Origin: SHZI01 sp964417725
Lineage (GTDB): Bacteria; Pseudomonadota; Gammaproteobacteria; Steroidobacterales; GCA-2729495
Reading direction: 5' to 3'
DNA length: 64,000 bases
Assembly: GCA_964417725.1 (NCBI GenBank)
Contig: CAYQIV010000010.1
Span: 1-64,000, forward strand
Made by a program: the position numbers and the translations under genes. Positions 26,471-34,093 of this stretch are shown here, in pieces. Below the pieces are notes generated by a model, which was given only the letters and a program-made list of their open reading frames with translations, was not told the origin of the DNA and searched no databases. Every line of letters starts with the position of its first letter. The stretch's first letter is position 1.

Positions 26471-27422
26471 TGACAGCAGTGCGGTCCCGAACAACCAGAC
26501 AGTCCCGGGCAACGGCACGACAGTCGGCGGCTCGCCCAGGTTCTCCGGCAGGCCCAGCTCGAGAAACTCCGACAGGCGGAAGGTGTTCTCGCCCATCAGG
26601 CTATCGAACTCCTCCTGGTCGAAGAAGAACAGTGGGTCGATGATCGACTGGCAGTCTGTGGCGTAACTGACGTCGTTGCCGCCGTAGCCGATATTCATGG
26701 ATGAGCGGCAGAACGCATTGATACTGAATCGCAATGACGAGGCCCACGGATTGTCCGCATCGTTGCCCAGAGTCCCGCGCCAGTGGAACACTCCGTCGCG
26801 GCTGGCCGAATCGGTTCCACCGCCCGCCGTCACCTGCTCCTGCAGGAGGTTCCCCGCCACGAAGCCGCCGGCCACCCTCAGGGTGACGACCGCGCGGGAC
26901 CCAACGGAAGATTTCGCGTCGGACGAAACCGTCATGGAGTACGGTGCCTTGACGCTGATGGGGATGACCGTCGCCTCCGCCGGCGGCGTGGCCACCTGCT
27001 GAAGCATCAGTTCAAGATCGACCGTGGCCGAGATCGTGGCCAACCCCTTGCCGGTCCCGCTTCACGCTGGTCTGGACATCGGCCGCGGCCGGATAGCCAA
27101 AGGTCGTCAGCGCCTGCGCCACCGCCTGCGTGCTGCCGACGCTGGTGCTGTCAGTACCCGACACGTCGCAGCTCACCGACACCGGCACATACAGGATGGG
27201 CGTGGAGATGCTCTCCGATCCCTCAGCGCCTGCCGCACAACTGCCGCTGACGAGGGAGAACGCAGCAACGCCCTCGATGGGCGCCGCGAGCGAGTGGAGC
27301 GGCGTCGTGACGAGCAGTACGCCGGCAGCAACGGCGATGAGGCACGTGCCGGATGCGCGGGGGAGCGCCGGGCTGGTGCCGACGATGCGACTGCATGCGT
27401 AGGCCAGCGTCTGCGTGCTCAT
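26390..27422 (-). pseudogene. Frameshifted PEP-CTERM-type secreted protein gene
   Basis: The 5' part starts at ATG 27422 after a GAGGTGA Shine-Dalgarno and encodes a signal sequence (LIAVAAGVLLVTTPLHSLAA) and about 100 further residues up to QTSVKRDRQG. In the next frame, from about 27040, the protein continues as LATISATVDLELMLQQ to the sorting tail VPLPGTVWLFGTALLSLGLRL. One indel within about 27012-27045 explains the break. After the sorting helix, where a few basic residues normally end the protein, about 20 residues come from the duplicated msbA-end sequence. Could be a real mutation or a sequencing error; both halves are otherwise intact. Confidence 0.7.
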
Positions 27423-27764
27423 GGCGTCACCTCTGCGGGCCGCCGGGGCCGTTGATGATCTGGAACGGCAGTGCGGCGATGCCGGCCTGCAGCACGTAAT
27501 CGGCCCGGTCCCCGGCATCGGAGTCGAAGCAGCGTCGACCGACAACCAGGACGCGGCTGCTGCAGCCACGTTGCGCAGTTTGTTTGAAAGCGGCATCGGA
27601 TCCCCTTCGCGGCTTGTCGGCGCCGCACCTATGTTCATTTTTACGGTATGCGGACCGATCTTAGGGCATTGTTTTACACACGCGCCTCATCCGATCGGGG
27701 GACCTTCAATACACCGGTTTGCGGTAGGCTGACCAGAAGTAGAAAAAAGCACGGAGGACCGCGA
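27423..27764. other. Intergenic region upstream of the LuxR-type regulator
   Basis: Separates the divergent PEP-CTERM pseudogene and luxR-type gene, so it should carry both promoters. The right half is AT-richer (ATTTTTACGGTATGCGG around 27640, AGAAAAAAGCACGGAGG before the regulator). Short open frames on the minus strand lack a plausible start. No clear motif is recognised. Confidence 0.4.
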
Positions 27765-28910
27765 ATGCCCGGTCGGTCCGAGCGCCTCACCGCCATGATC
27801 GGACGGATCTATGAGGCGAGCACCGAGCCCGAGAAGTGGGAGAGCGTTCTTGGGGTGATCTGCGACGAGCTCCGTGCGGAGGGTGCGCTGCTCGGCTTCA
27901 CGGACCTCGCGCGCATCGACGTCACGATCCAGTGCAACGCCCGGCTCGACCCGGAACTCCTCGTGCTGTTCAACGAGCGGCACCGTGATAATCCCTGGAC
28001 GCGTGTCGCCGCAAACCACGCCAGCGCCCGTGGCGGAAAGCTGTCGGACACCGTCGTGCCCTATTCGGCGCTCCGGCGCACGGCCTTGCACGCGGACATC
28101 CTCGCCCCCCAGCGCATCCGCTCTGCACTCTTCACCACGCTGCTGACACAGGGCAGCGGAGCGGCCGGGCTCGCGCTCATGTATCGCGACGGGCCGCGCA
28201 CCGTGACACCGGCGCTGATGGAGAGCAACAACCTGCTGACAGCCCATCTCGGTCGCGCACTCTACATCACCTCGCAGTTGCACCACGCGGAAATGCGCCG
28301 GCACGCGGCGGAAGAGGCGATCGACCGACTGCGCCGCGGGGTGTTCATGCTCGATGCGCTCGGCGGCGTCTGTTTCGTGAATACGGCTGCCGGGAAGATG
28401 ATCGCAGGCGCGGACGGACTGAGGATCCGTGACGGTCAGCTGCATGTCGCCGACGCAGCAGCCGCCCGAAGGCTCGCGGCATTGCAGGCCGAGGTGCTCG
28501 CTCCGCTCTCGGTGCCGCGGATGGAAGGCGTGGTGCTCGTGCCGCGCCCATCCGGGCGCCAGCCCTATGTGATCATACTGACGCGGGTTCCCACCCTGCT
28601 GGCCGTGCAGGGCGTGCATCCTGCAGTGATCGGCTTCATCACCGACCCGGATGCCGATCTGGCGCTGGCCACCCAGCAACTGGGCGGGTTGTTCGGTCTC
28701 ACGCCCATGGAGGCGCGGATCGCCGTCGCCATCGTTTCGGGGAAGACGCTGCCAGCTGCCGCACGTGCGCTCGGAATCCGGCCCAGCACGGCCCGCACAC
28801 ATCTCAAGAGCGTTTTCGACAAGACCGGCATTCGCAGCCAGACGTCGCTGGTCCGGATGCTCACCGAAGTCGCACGCTGCCTTCCGCTCGGAACCGGTTC
28901 TGGCCTCTGA
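27765..28910 (+). CDS. LuxR-family transcriptional regulator
   Basis: A 381-residue protein with a C-terminal LuxR/GerE helix-turn-helix: FGLTPMEARIAVAIVSGKTL, AARALGIRPSTARTHLKSVF, DKTGIRSQTSLVRML. The N-terminal 300 residues form a putative PAS/GAF-like sensor (LRRGVFMLDALGGVCFVNTA) of unknown ligand; this layout is common in orphan regulators of alpha- and gammaproteobacteria. ATG 27765 follows GGAGG at about 27753-27757. Located beside two PEP-CTERM genes, which it may regulate; that is only a positional guess. Confidence 0.88.
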   Translation: MPGRSERLTAMIGRIYEASTEPEKWESVLGVICDELRAEGALLGFTDLARIDVTIQCNARLDPELLVLFNERHRDNPWTRVAANHASARGGKLSDTVVPYSALRRTALHADILAPQRIRSALFTTLLTQGSGAAGLALMYRDGPRTVTPALMESNNLLTAHLGRALYITSQLHHAEMRRHAAEEAIDRLRRGVFMLDALGGVCFVNTAAGKMIAGADGLRIRDGQLHVADAAAARRLAALQAEVLAPLSVPRMEGVVLVPRPSGRQPYVIILTRVPTLLAVQGVHPAVIGFITDPDADLALATQQLGGLFGLTPMEARIAVAIVSGKTLPAAARALGIRPSTARTHLKSVFDKTGIRSQTSLVRMLTEVARCLPLGTGSGL

Positions 28911-28924
28911 ACGCACGGGTACGT

Positions 28925-29033
28925 CGGCATCAGCCTGGGCAAGCTCGTTGTTCTCGACGTAACGGCGAAGTCACTCATGAGGCTGGCCTGCGCGACATCG
29001 AGGCTTGCCTGCGATCGCAATCGAGCAGGCCGT
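28925..29033 (-). pseudogene. 5' fragment of an XRE antitoxin gene, duplicate of 33821-33930
   Basis: The minus strand reads RSQASLDVAQASLMSDF then loses frame. Its counterpart at 33821-33930 reads RSQANLDVARANLMSDLRRY and continues as an intact HTH protein. Compared base by base, this copy lacks one A (GAAG-TCACTC versus GAAGATCACTC), which shifts the frame just after the start of the HTH region. The rest of the gene is absent. Confidence 0.8.
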
Positions 29034-29055
29034 TCATGGCTGGCCGGGGTGGTCA

Positions 29056-29121
29056 GCGTGGCTTCAGGGCGCCGGCGAATACAGCATCCGCATCAATGAT
29101 CGGTGGGGGCTGTACGTTCGC
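29056..29121 (+). pseudogene. HigB/RelE-type toxin fragment
   Basis: The plus strand reads WLQGAGEYSIRINDRWGLY then VRW, matching the core motif of HigB/RelE toxins (QYSIRINDQWRICFRW type). Neither a beginning nor the usual C-terminal DVEIVDYH is found. With the adjacent antitoxin fragment it looks like the remains of a higBA module. Confidence 0.6.
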
Positions 29122-29162
29122 TGGACGGCGCTGTCGCCGCGACGAGTCCCTTGCCCAGGCGC

Positions 29163-29357
29163 TCAAAAGGCACTGCCAAATCCGGTGATGCTGACCTGGT
29201 CGACGGATTTGGGTTTGCGGAGTATCGCGAGCAGGGCGCACCGTGCCTGGGCGATGCTGTCGTCAGTCATCGGGCCCAGACAGTTCAACAGCAGCTTGAA
29301 ATCCAGCTTGCCGAGTGGAGCGGCATCAGGTTGCCGTACGAGGCTCAGCAGGCTCAC
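29163..29357 (-). CDS. Hypothetical 64-residue protein downstream of the MerR regulator
   Basis: An open frame from GTG 29357, 18 bases after the merR-type stop and on the same strand, encoding a small basic/hydrophobic protein (GKLDFKLLLNCLGPMTDD, ILRKPKSVDQVSITGFGSAF). It has no recognised domain. The position fits a second gene in the regulator's operon, but no Shine-Dalgarno is obvious and it could be the end of a decayed gene. Confidence 0.3.
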   Translation of the reverse strand: MSLLSLVRQPDAAPLGKLDFKLLLNCLGPMTDDSIAQARCALLAILRKPKSVDQVSITGFGSAF

Positions 29358-29375
29358 CCAGCCGTCGCTGCTGCG

Positions 29376-29789
29376 CTAGTCATTGTTCTGCTCCTTGATG
29401 ATGTCGCTGTATGCCGCCAGCACGTTTTTGAAAAGTTTCCGCACCTCCTCGGGTTTCAGCCTGGCCCGGCCGGGCTCGATCACCAGCTCCACGCCATCGG
29501 CCACGATCAGGTGGCTCATGACCTCAACCGAGCCCGGCTTGCGCGGCCTGGGTGGCGGGACGGCCGGGTCGGCGCCCTCCAGCAACTCGCGCACCCGGTC
29601 CAGCGACAGCCCCGCATCCGTCCACTTCCTGATGGTGAGCAGTTGCTGGAGGTGCTGGTCCGTGTAGTAGGCCGCCCGGGTCTCGCCGATCGGGCGATCC
29701 ACCAGGCCGAGCTGGATGTAGTAACGCACCGTGCGCCGGGGAAGGTCGGCGAGGGTGCACAGGGTGTTGAGGCTGTGTTGGGTGTTCAT
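29376..29789 (-). CDS. MerR family transcriptional regulator
   Basis: A 137-residue regulator. The N-terminal winged helix is LADLPRRTVRYYIQLGLVDR, then GETRAAYYTDQHLQQLLTIR and the dimerisation helix GLSLDRVRELLEG. The C-terminal 60 residues are short and lack metal-binding cysteines, so a metal sensor is unlikely. Start codon and its upstream region are AT-rich (TATATATAC at about 29793). Target genes not evident. Confidence 0.88.
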   Translation of the reverse strand: MNTQHSLNTLCTLADLPRRTVRYYIQLGLVDRPIGETRAAYYTDQHLQQLLTIRKWTDAGLSLDRVRELLEGADPAVPPPRPRKPGSVEVMSHLIVADGVELVIEPGRARLKPEEVRKLFKNVLAAYSDIIKEQNND

Positions 29790-29984
29790 GGCAAGTATAT
29801 ATACACATCGTTGCTGTCATAAACACGTGGCAGTATAAATTTTTGTGATTTCAAGGCGTTGGCCGGCTGAAATGGCTGAGTGACCAGCTATTCCGGCCAA
29901 AGATGCCAGGTTCTCTGGCTGACTGAACTGCGAAGCGGAATTATTCTGAAGTGACTGCCGTCGCTGGCCCGGATGGTTCTTCCG

Positions 29985-30009
29985 CCTTACCATATTTAAT
30001 AACGTAAGG
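29985..30009 (+). promoter_or_regulatory. Inverted-repeat operator of the vapBC pair
   Basis: CCTTAC-N13-GTAAGG immediately upstream of vapB, with an AT-rich centre (CATATTTAATAAC) that can serve as the -10 region. VapB-VapC complexes usually repress at such palindromes. Not experimentally supported here. Confidence 0.55.
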
Positions 30010-30026
30010 AAGCAAGGGAGATGCAA

Positions 30027-30236
30027 ATGTCATTTGCCACTGTGACCAGCAAAGGCCAGACCACCATTCCCAAGGCTGTGCGTGAGGCTGTGGGTATGAA
30101 AGCCGGCGACAGGATTCACTTTGCGGTACTGGAAGACGGCACCATTATCGTGCGTGTGAAGAACCGGACGGTCCGCGATCTGCCAATCAAGTTGGCAAAG
30201 CGGCGGCATGTGACTGTGGCGCAGATGAACCGGTAG
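30027..30236 (+). CDS. vapB: AbrB/MazE-type antitoxin (VapB)
   Basis: A 69-residue protein with a swapped-hairpin AbrB domain: FATVTSKGQTTIPKAVREAV, GMKAGDRIHFAVLEDGTIIV. Two in-frame ATGs occur at 30021 and 30027; the Shine-Dalgarno AAGGGAG abuts the first, so only the second has proper spacing (6 bases) and is chosen. The C-terminal tail is basic and would neutralise the PIN toxin encoded 11 bases downstream. Confidence 0.9.
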   Translation: MSFATVTSKGQTTIPKAVREAVGMKAGDRIHFAVLEDGTIIVRVKNRTVRDLPIKLAKRRHVTVAQMNR

Positions 30237-30247
30237 CGTCGGCCGTA

Positions 30248-30643
30248 ATGCTCGGTATTGATACCAATATTCTCGTGCGGCTCCTGGTGGCGGACGATGC
30301 TGCACAGACCCGACGTGCGCAGGAGATCGTGGCGAACACCCAGCGCGAAAGCCGCGCGGTGCTGGTATCGCTGCTGGTGATGATCGAGACCGAGTGGGTC
30401 CTGCGCAGTCGCTATGAGCTTGACAAGGCCACGACACTTGCCGCGCTGAGGAGCTTGCTCGAAACCAGCGAATTGAGTTTTGAAGACGAGCCCGCGATCG
30501 AGGAGGCACTGTTCCACTGGCAGGACAGCAGTTGCGGCTTTGCCGACTGCCTGATCGCAGCGCACAACCGGCGGCTCGGCTGCCGGGCAACCGCGACCTT
30601 TGACGTCAAGGCAGCCAGGCTGCCGGGGTTTGTTGTGGCGTAG
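30248..30643 (+). CDS. vapC: PIN-domain ribonuclease toxin (VapC)
   Basis: A 131-residue PIN protein. Acidic residues expected to bind Mg2+ are present: Asp5 in GIDTNILVRLL, Glu near residue 47 (VMIETEWVL), Asp near residue 98 (GFADCLIAAHN) and the terminal ATFDVKAARLPGF. Length and motif spacing match VapC toxins that cut RNA. Paired with the upstream AbrB-type antitoxin. Confidence 0.92.
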   Translation: MLGIDTNILVRLLVADDAAQTRRAQEIVANTQRESRAVLVSLLVMIETEWVLRSRYELDKATTLAALRSLLETSELSFEDEPAIEEALFHWQDSSCGFADCLIAAHNRRLGCRATATFDVKAARLPGFVVA

Positions 30644-30712
30644 GCGCTACCCCGGACTGATTCCCTTTCGGTCACCCCGTCCCTTTTTGATCGCCCCGAC
30701 TGCTGCCACCCC

Positions 30713-30718
30713 TATAAT
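30713..30718 (+). promoter_or_regulatory. -10 element of the msbA-like gene, nearly leaderless start
   Basis: A consensus TATAAT ends eight bases before the GTG start codon at 30727, so transcription would start about two bases ahead of it. No Shine-Dalgarno lies between. A TTGATC at 30687-30692 is a weak -35 with a long 20-base spacer. Confidence 0.5.
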
Positions 30719-30726
30719 CGCCGCCT

Positions 30727-32526
30727 GTGGCTGATTTCGAACAAGATCCCAAAAACCGCCCGAAAGGCAAGACGCCGCGCTCGCTCGCGGCGCTGCTGCC
30801 GTTTCTCAGGCCCTATACGGGTATGTTGCTGCTGTCGCTGGTGGTGTTGCTGGCGGCATCCGGCCTGATGCTCTCGCTGCCGGTGGCGGCGCGCTTTGTC
30901 ATCGACCATGGCCTGGCCTCGAAGCAGGGCGGGACAGTCAACCTGTACTTCGCCGGCTTTGCGGCGCTGATCGTGCTGTTCTGCGCGATGGCCGCCGTGC
31001 GCATGTACCTGGTGAGCTGGGTGGGTGAGCGCGTGGTCGCCGATGTGCGCGAGGCGGTATACCGGCACGTGATCAGCATGGACGCGATCTTTTTCGAGGA
31101 GACGCGCACCGGTGAGGTGCTGTCGCGCCTGACCGCCGACACCACGCTGGTGCAGTCGATCACCGGTACCAGCCTGTCGATGGTCCTGCGTTCGCTGATC
31201 CAGTTGCCGGGCGCGCTGGTGATGCTCGCCATCACCAACCTCAAGCTGATGGGACTGATCGTCATCCTGATCCCGGCCGTGCTGGTGCCGGTAATCACCA
31301 TCGGCCGCAAGGTGCGCCGCCTTTCGCGCGCTTCGCAGGACCGCATCGCCGACACCAGCGCGATGGCCAGCGAGTCGCTGGACGCCGTGCAGATCGTGCA
31401 GGCGTTCACGGCCGAACCCGCAGTCGCGGACCGTTACGCCAAAGTCGTCGAGCTGAGCTACGACGTGGCCATCGAGCGCACCCGCGTGCGCTCGATCATG
31501 AGCTTCGTGACTTTCTGCTGCGTGTTTGGCGGCATCACCTTTGTGGTGTGGGTGGGAACGCGCAGCGTGCTCTCTGGCGAGATCACCTACGGTGAGCTCG
31601 GGCAGTTTGTGCTGTATGCGCTGTTCTCTGCCACGTCCGCCGGCACGCTGACGGAAATGTGGGGTGAGATCCAGCGCGCCTCGGGCGCCACCGAACGCCT
31701 TGTCGAGTTGCTCAACGCACAGCCGCACGTCAGGGCGCCGGCACACCCGCAGCCATTGCCGCGCCCCGGCCGCGGCGAGATCCGCTTCGAGAATGTCTGC
31801 TTCAACTATCCGTCGCGGCCGGAGCGGCGTGCGTTGTCCGGCATCAGCCTCGACATCAAATCCGGCGAACGCATCGCCTTTGTCGGCCCGTCGGGCGCCG
31901 GCAAGAGCACCACTTTCCAGTTGTTGCTGCGTTTTTATGATCCGCAACAGGGCCGCATCCTGATCGATGGCGTGGACATCGCACAGGCTGATCCGCGCGA
32001 GGTGCGCGAACGCATCGCCGTGGTGCCACAGGAGACGGTGATCTTCGGCGATACCGCGCTCGGCAATATCCGCTTTGGCCGGCCCGACGCGACCGACGAG
32101 GAAGTCAGGGAGGCCGCGCGCCTTGCCGTGGCCGATGAGTTCATCCGCGATTTGCCGCAGGGCTATGACACGTGTGTGGGCGAGCGCGGCACGCGCCTGT
32201 CCGGCGGCCAGCGGCAGCGCATGGCCATCGCCCGCGCCATTCTCAAGAACCCGTCCATCCTGTTGCTCGACGAGGCCACCAGCTCGCTCGACGCCGAGAA
32301 CGAGCGTCTGCTGCAGAAGGCACTCGATCGCCTCATGCAGGGCCGCACCACCATCATCATCGCCCACCGCCTTGCCACTGTCCTCAAGGCCGATCGCATC
32401 GTCGTCATCAATGAAGGCCGCATCGTCAATGTCGGCACCCACGAAGAACTCGTGCAGCGCGACCCGCTGTACGCACGACTGGCGGAGTTGCAGTTCGTGG
32501 ATGCGTCGGGGGAAGAGGCGGCTTAG
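30727..32526 (+). CDS. MsbA-like ABC exporter (fused membrane and ATPase domains)
   Basis: A 599-residue half-transporter exporter of the lipid/multidrug class. The six-helix membrane domain spans about residues 30-320 (FFEETRTGEVLSRLTADTT coupling helix region). The ATPase has Walker A GPSGAGKST, Q-loop VPQETVIFGDTALGNIRF, signature LSGGQRQRMAIARAIL, Walker B ILLLDEATSSLD and H-loop IIIAHRLATV. GTG 30727 is the only start matching the family N-terminus. Substrate (lipid A, lipid or drug) cannot be decided. Its 3' end is duplicated at 26.2 kb. Confidence 0.94.
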   Translation: MADFEQDPKNRPKGKTPRSLAALLPFLRPYTGMLLLSLVVLLAASGLMLSLPVAARFVIDHGLASKQGGTVNLYFAGFAALIVLFCAMAAVRMYLVSWVGERVVADVREAVYRHVISMDAIFFEETRTGEVLSRLTADTTLVQSITGTSLSMVLRSLIQLPGALVMLAITNLKLMGLIVILIPAVLVPVITIGRKVRRLSRASQDRIADTSAMASESLDAVQIVQAFTAEPAVADRYAKVVELSYDVAIERTRVRSIMSFVTFCCVFGGITFVVWVGTRSVLSGEITYGELGQFVLYALFSATSAGTLTEMWGEIQRASGATERLVELLNAQPHVRAPAHPQPLPRPGRGEIRFENVCFNYPSRPERRALSGISLDIKSGERIAFVGPSGAGKSTTFQLLLRFYDPQQGRILIDGVDIAQADPREVRERIAVVPQETVIFGDTALGNIRFGRPDATDEEVREAARLAVADEFIRDLPQGYDTCVGERGTRLSGGQRQRMAIARAILKNPSILLLDEATSSLDAENERLLQKALDRLMQGRTTIIIAHRLATVLKADRIVVINEGRIVNVGTHEELVQRDPLYARLAELQFVDASGEEAA

Positions 32527-32680
32527 GCGATTCGGTTGATTTCCACGATGCGGAAATTATTACGATCGAAGCCTTCGTCAGCACCGCGCTCACCGGTTTC
32601 TATTTCCAGCTGAACGTCATCGAGATACTCGTTGATGTGGGCTTCGGCCGCGGCATAGCTTGCGAACGTCACAGGCCGGG
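32454..32680. repeat. Parent copy of the 227-bp internal duplication
   Basis: Covers the final 73 bases of the msbA-like gene and the 3' two thirds of the opposing 81-residue gene. Gapless relative at 26244-26470, about 83% identical, same orientation. This copy keeps both genes intact and is therefore taken as the parent. Confidence 0.85.
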
Positions 32681-32768
32681 TGCCTTTTTTGTCGGTGGCA
32701 AACCAGCTGTTGATCCAGCCATCGCAAATCGACAATGTCTGGACTTCGAAGCGTGTTTGATTGGCCAT
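32523..32768 (-). CDS. Hypothetical 81-residue protein
   Basis: A small soluble acidic protein (FEVQTLSICDGWINSW, ASYAAAEAHINEYLDDVQ, FDRNNFRIVEINRIA) without recognised domain; the pattern of an aromatic-rich start followed by a helix is seen in many uncharacterised small bacterial proteins. ATG 32768. It converges on the ABC exporter so tightly that the two stop codons overlap on opposite strands (32523-32526). Part of it is copied in the 26.2-kb remnant, which supports its having been a real gene. Confidence 0.55.
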   Translation of the reverse strand: MANQTRFEVQTLSICDGWINSWFATDKKGTRPVTFASYAAAEAHINEYLDDVQLEIETGERGADEGFDRNNFRIVEINRIA

Positions 32769-32839
32769 GCTGGTTGTTCCTGTGCAGCGGAATGATCATT
32801 ATCGACAAATGGTTGCTCATGCTAAAGGGGTGGTCCACG

Positions 32840-33616
32840 ATGGCACGTGCATGGACTCGAGATGAAGTTCTGATCGCCGTCAATCTGTATTGTCAGTTAC
32901 CGTTTGGGAAGCTTCATAAAGGTAATGCCCTGATCATTCGGGTGGCAACGTTACTAGGCCGGACACCGGGTTCGGTTGCAATGAAGCTCTCCAATCTTGC
33001 GAGCCTTGACCCGGAGATCACCGCCTCCGGTCGTGTTGGCTTGCCTGGTGCGTCGACGCTGGATCGTGCTGTCTGGGAGGAATTCACCAGCAAGCCAAAT
33101 GAAATCGCTGTCGAGTCACAGGAGTCGATGGATAAGCTCGTATCAACCGGTGATGTATCGGAATTGTCGTCGTCGAGTGAGCTGCCAGATATCCCACGGT
33201 CCACTGAGGAGAGTACATCTGGCGCTGCGACGGTCACTGTGCGCAAGGGCCAGGCGTTTTTCCGCAAGGCGGTGCTCGCTAGCTATGACGAGACCTGCTG
33301 CATGAGTGGATTGAGGATTCGGCGCCTGCTCGTTGCCAGTCACATCAAGCCGTGGAGTCGCGACGCTGCCAATCGACTCAACCCTCGGAATGGACTTTGC
33401 TTGTCAGCGCTACATGACAAGGCTTTCGATCTGGGTTTCATTTCTGTACGGCCGGATTTGTCTATTGCCGTGTCGCAAGACGTTCGAGATGACAAGAGCG
33501 ATCTATCCGCCGATGCCCTGGCCACACTTGAGGGTAAGAAGATCCGTATGCCAGAGAAGTTCCGGCCGGTACCGGATTTTCTGGACTGGCACTATTCGAC
33601 GCATTTTCGTCGCTGA
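32840..33616 (+). CDS. HNH endonuclease
   Basis: A 258-residue protein. The N-terminal 65 residues form a helical DNA-binding-like module (WTRDEVLIAVNLYCQLPFG, LLGRTPGSVAMKLSNLASLD), then a Ser/Glu-rich linker, then an HNH_2-type nuclease: CCMSGLRIRRLLVASHIKPW, ANRLNPRNGLCLSALHDKAFD. The His-Asn-His core is intact. ATG 32840 is chosen; the open frame upstream overlaps the hypothetical gene. Lower GC than the core genes suggests acquisition. Such enzymes occur as solitary nucleases near restriction or phage-defence loci; no methylase is adjacent. Confidence 0.88.
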   Translation: MARAWTRDEVLIAVNLYCQLPFGKLHKGNALIIRVATLLGRTPGSVAMKLSNLASLDPEITASGRVGLPGASTLDRAVWEEFTSKPNEIAVESQESMDKLVSTGDVSELSSSSELPDIPRSTEESTSGAATVTVRKGQAFFRKAVLASYDETCCMSGLRIRRLLVASHIKPWSRDAANRLNPRNGLCLSALHDKAFDLGFISVRPDLSIAVSQDVRDDKSDLSADALATLEGKKIRMPEKFRPVPDFLDWHYSTHFRR

Positions 33617-33674
33617 AGGAGGGACGCTCAGGAATCCCTCTGCGTCGGTTGAAAAGTGCGGCACAGGATCAGCG

Positions 33675-33917
33675 CTATTGGTATGGCCATGCGGCGAAAT
33701 TCACCCGCACGGTGCATCCGGGGCGGGCTTCGGGGGAAATGGGCGTCTCAAGGCTGAACTCGTCCCATTTGCCACGCACAAGATCCGAGACGCGTGACTG
33801 GGCGATGCCCAGGCGCGCGGCGGTATCAGCCTGGGTGATCTCGTTGGTGTCGATGTAACGGCGAAGATCACTCATGAGGTTGGCCCGCGCGACATCGAGG
33901 TTTGCCTGCGATCGCAA
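33675..33917 (-). CDS. Orphan XRE-family antitoxin-like HTH protein
   Basis: An 80-residue HTH protein: MSDLRRYIDTNEITQADTAA, RLGIAQSRVSDLVRGKWDEF, then a short beta-type C-terminus (CTVRVNFAAWPYQ) as in HigA2-like antitoxins. TTG 33917 gives the family-typical ten residues before MSDL; ATG 33875 is the alternative. No toxin gene is next to it, although fragments of a toxin and a second copy of this gene lie at 28.9-29.1 kb. Confidence 0.75.
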   Translation of the reverse strand: MRSQANLDVARANLMSDLRRYIDTNEITQADTAARLGIAQSRVSDLVRGKWDEFSLETPISPEARPGCTVRVNFAAWPYQ

Positions 33918-33930
33918 TCGGCCAGGCCGG
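33821..33930. repeat. Parent copy of the antitoxin-5' duplication
   Basis: Matches 28925-29033 over its full length except one base deleted there, with scattered substitutions, in the same orientation. It covers the 5' half of the XRE antitoxin gene and about 13 bases upstream. Confidence 0.8.
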
Positions 33931-34093
33931 GGGGCGGCTGGTGACCGTTGAACGCGCCGGCCACGACGGAGGCCGGCGCGCGCTGATGGGCCGCAGGGGA
34001 AGTTGCTGAAGCGCTGGTCGGCATGGACTTCCCGCGGAACGCAGAAACTCCGGAGCGATCACCGGGCCTGGACGCGTTTGTGCTCGCCCGGCT

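Larger units (their letters stand above)
28911..29375. other. Region of decayed toxin-antitoxin fragments between the LuxR and MerR regulators
   Basis: No intact long gene. It contains a duplicated antitoxin fragment (28925-29033), a HigB-like toxin fragment (29056-29121) and a 64-codon minus-strand frame (29163-29357). The sequence GCGTGGCTTCAGGGCGCCG at 29056-29074 recurs exactly at 36892-36910, next to the right island repeat. Confidence 0.55.

Noticed and set aside
27423..27660. Small minus-strand gene ending ADYVLQAGIAALPFQIING
   Set aside because: The frame looks coding-like but has no ATG, GTG or TTG start before it meets a stop.
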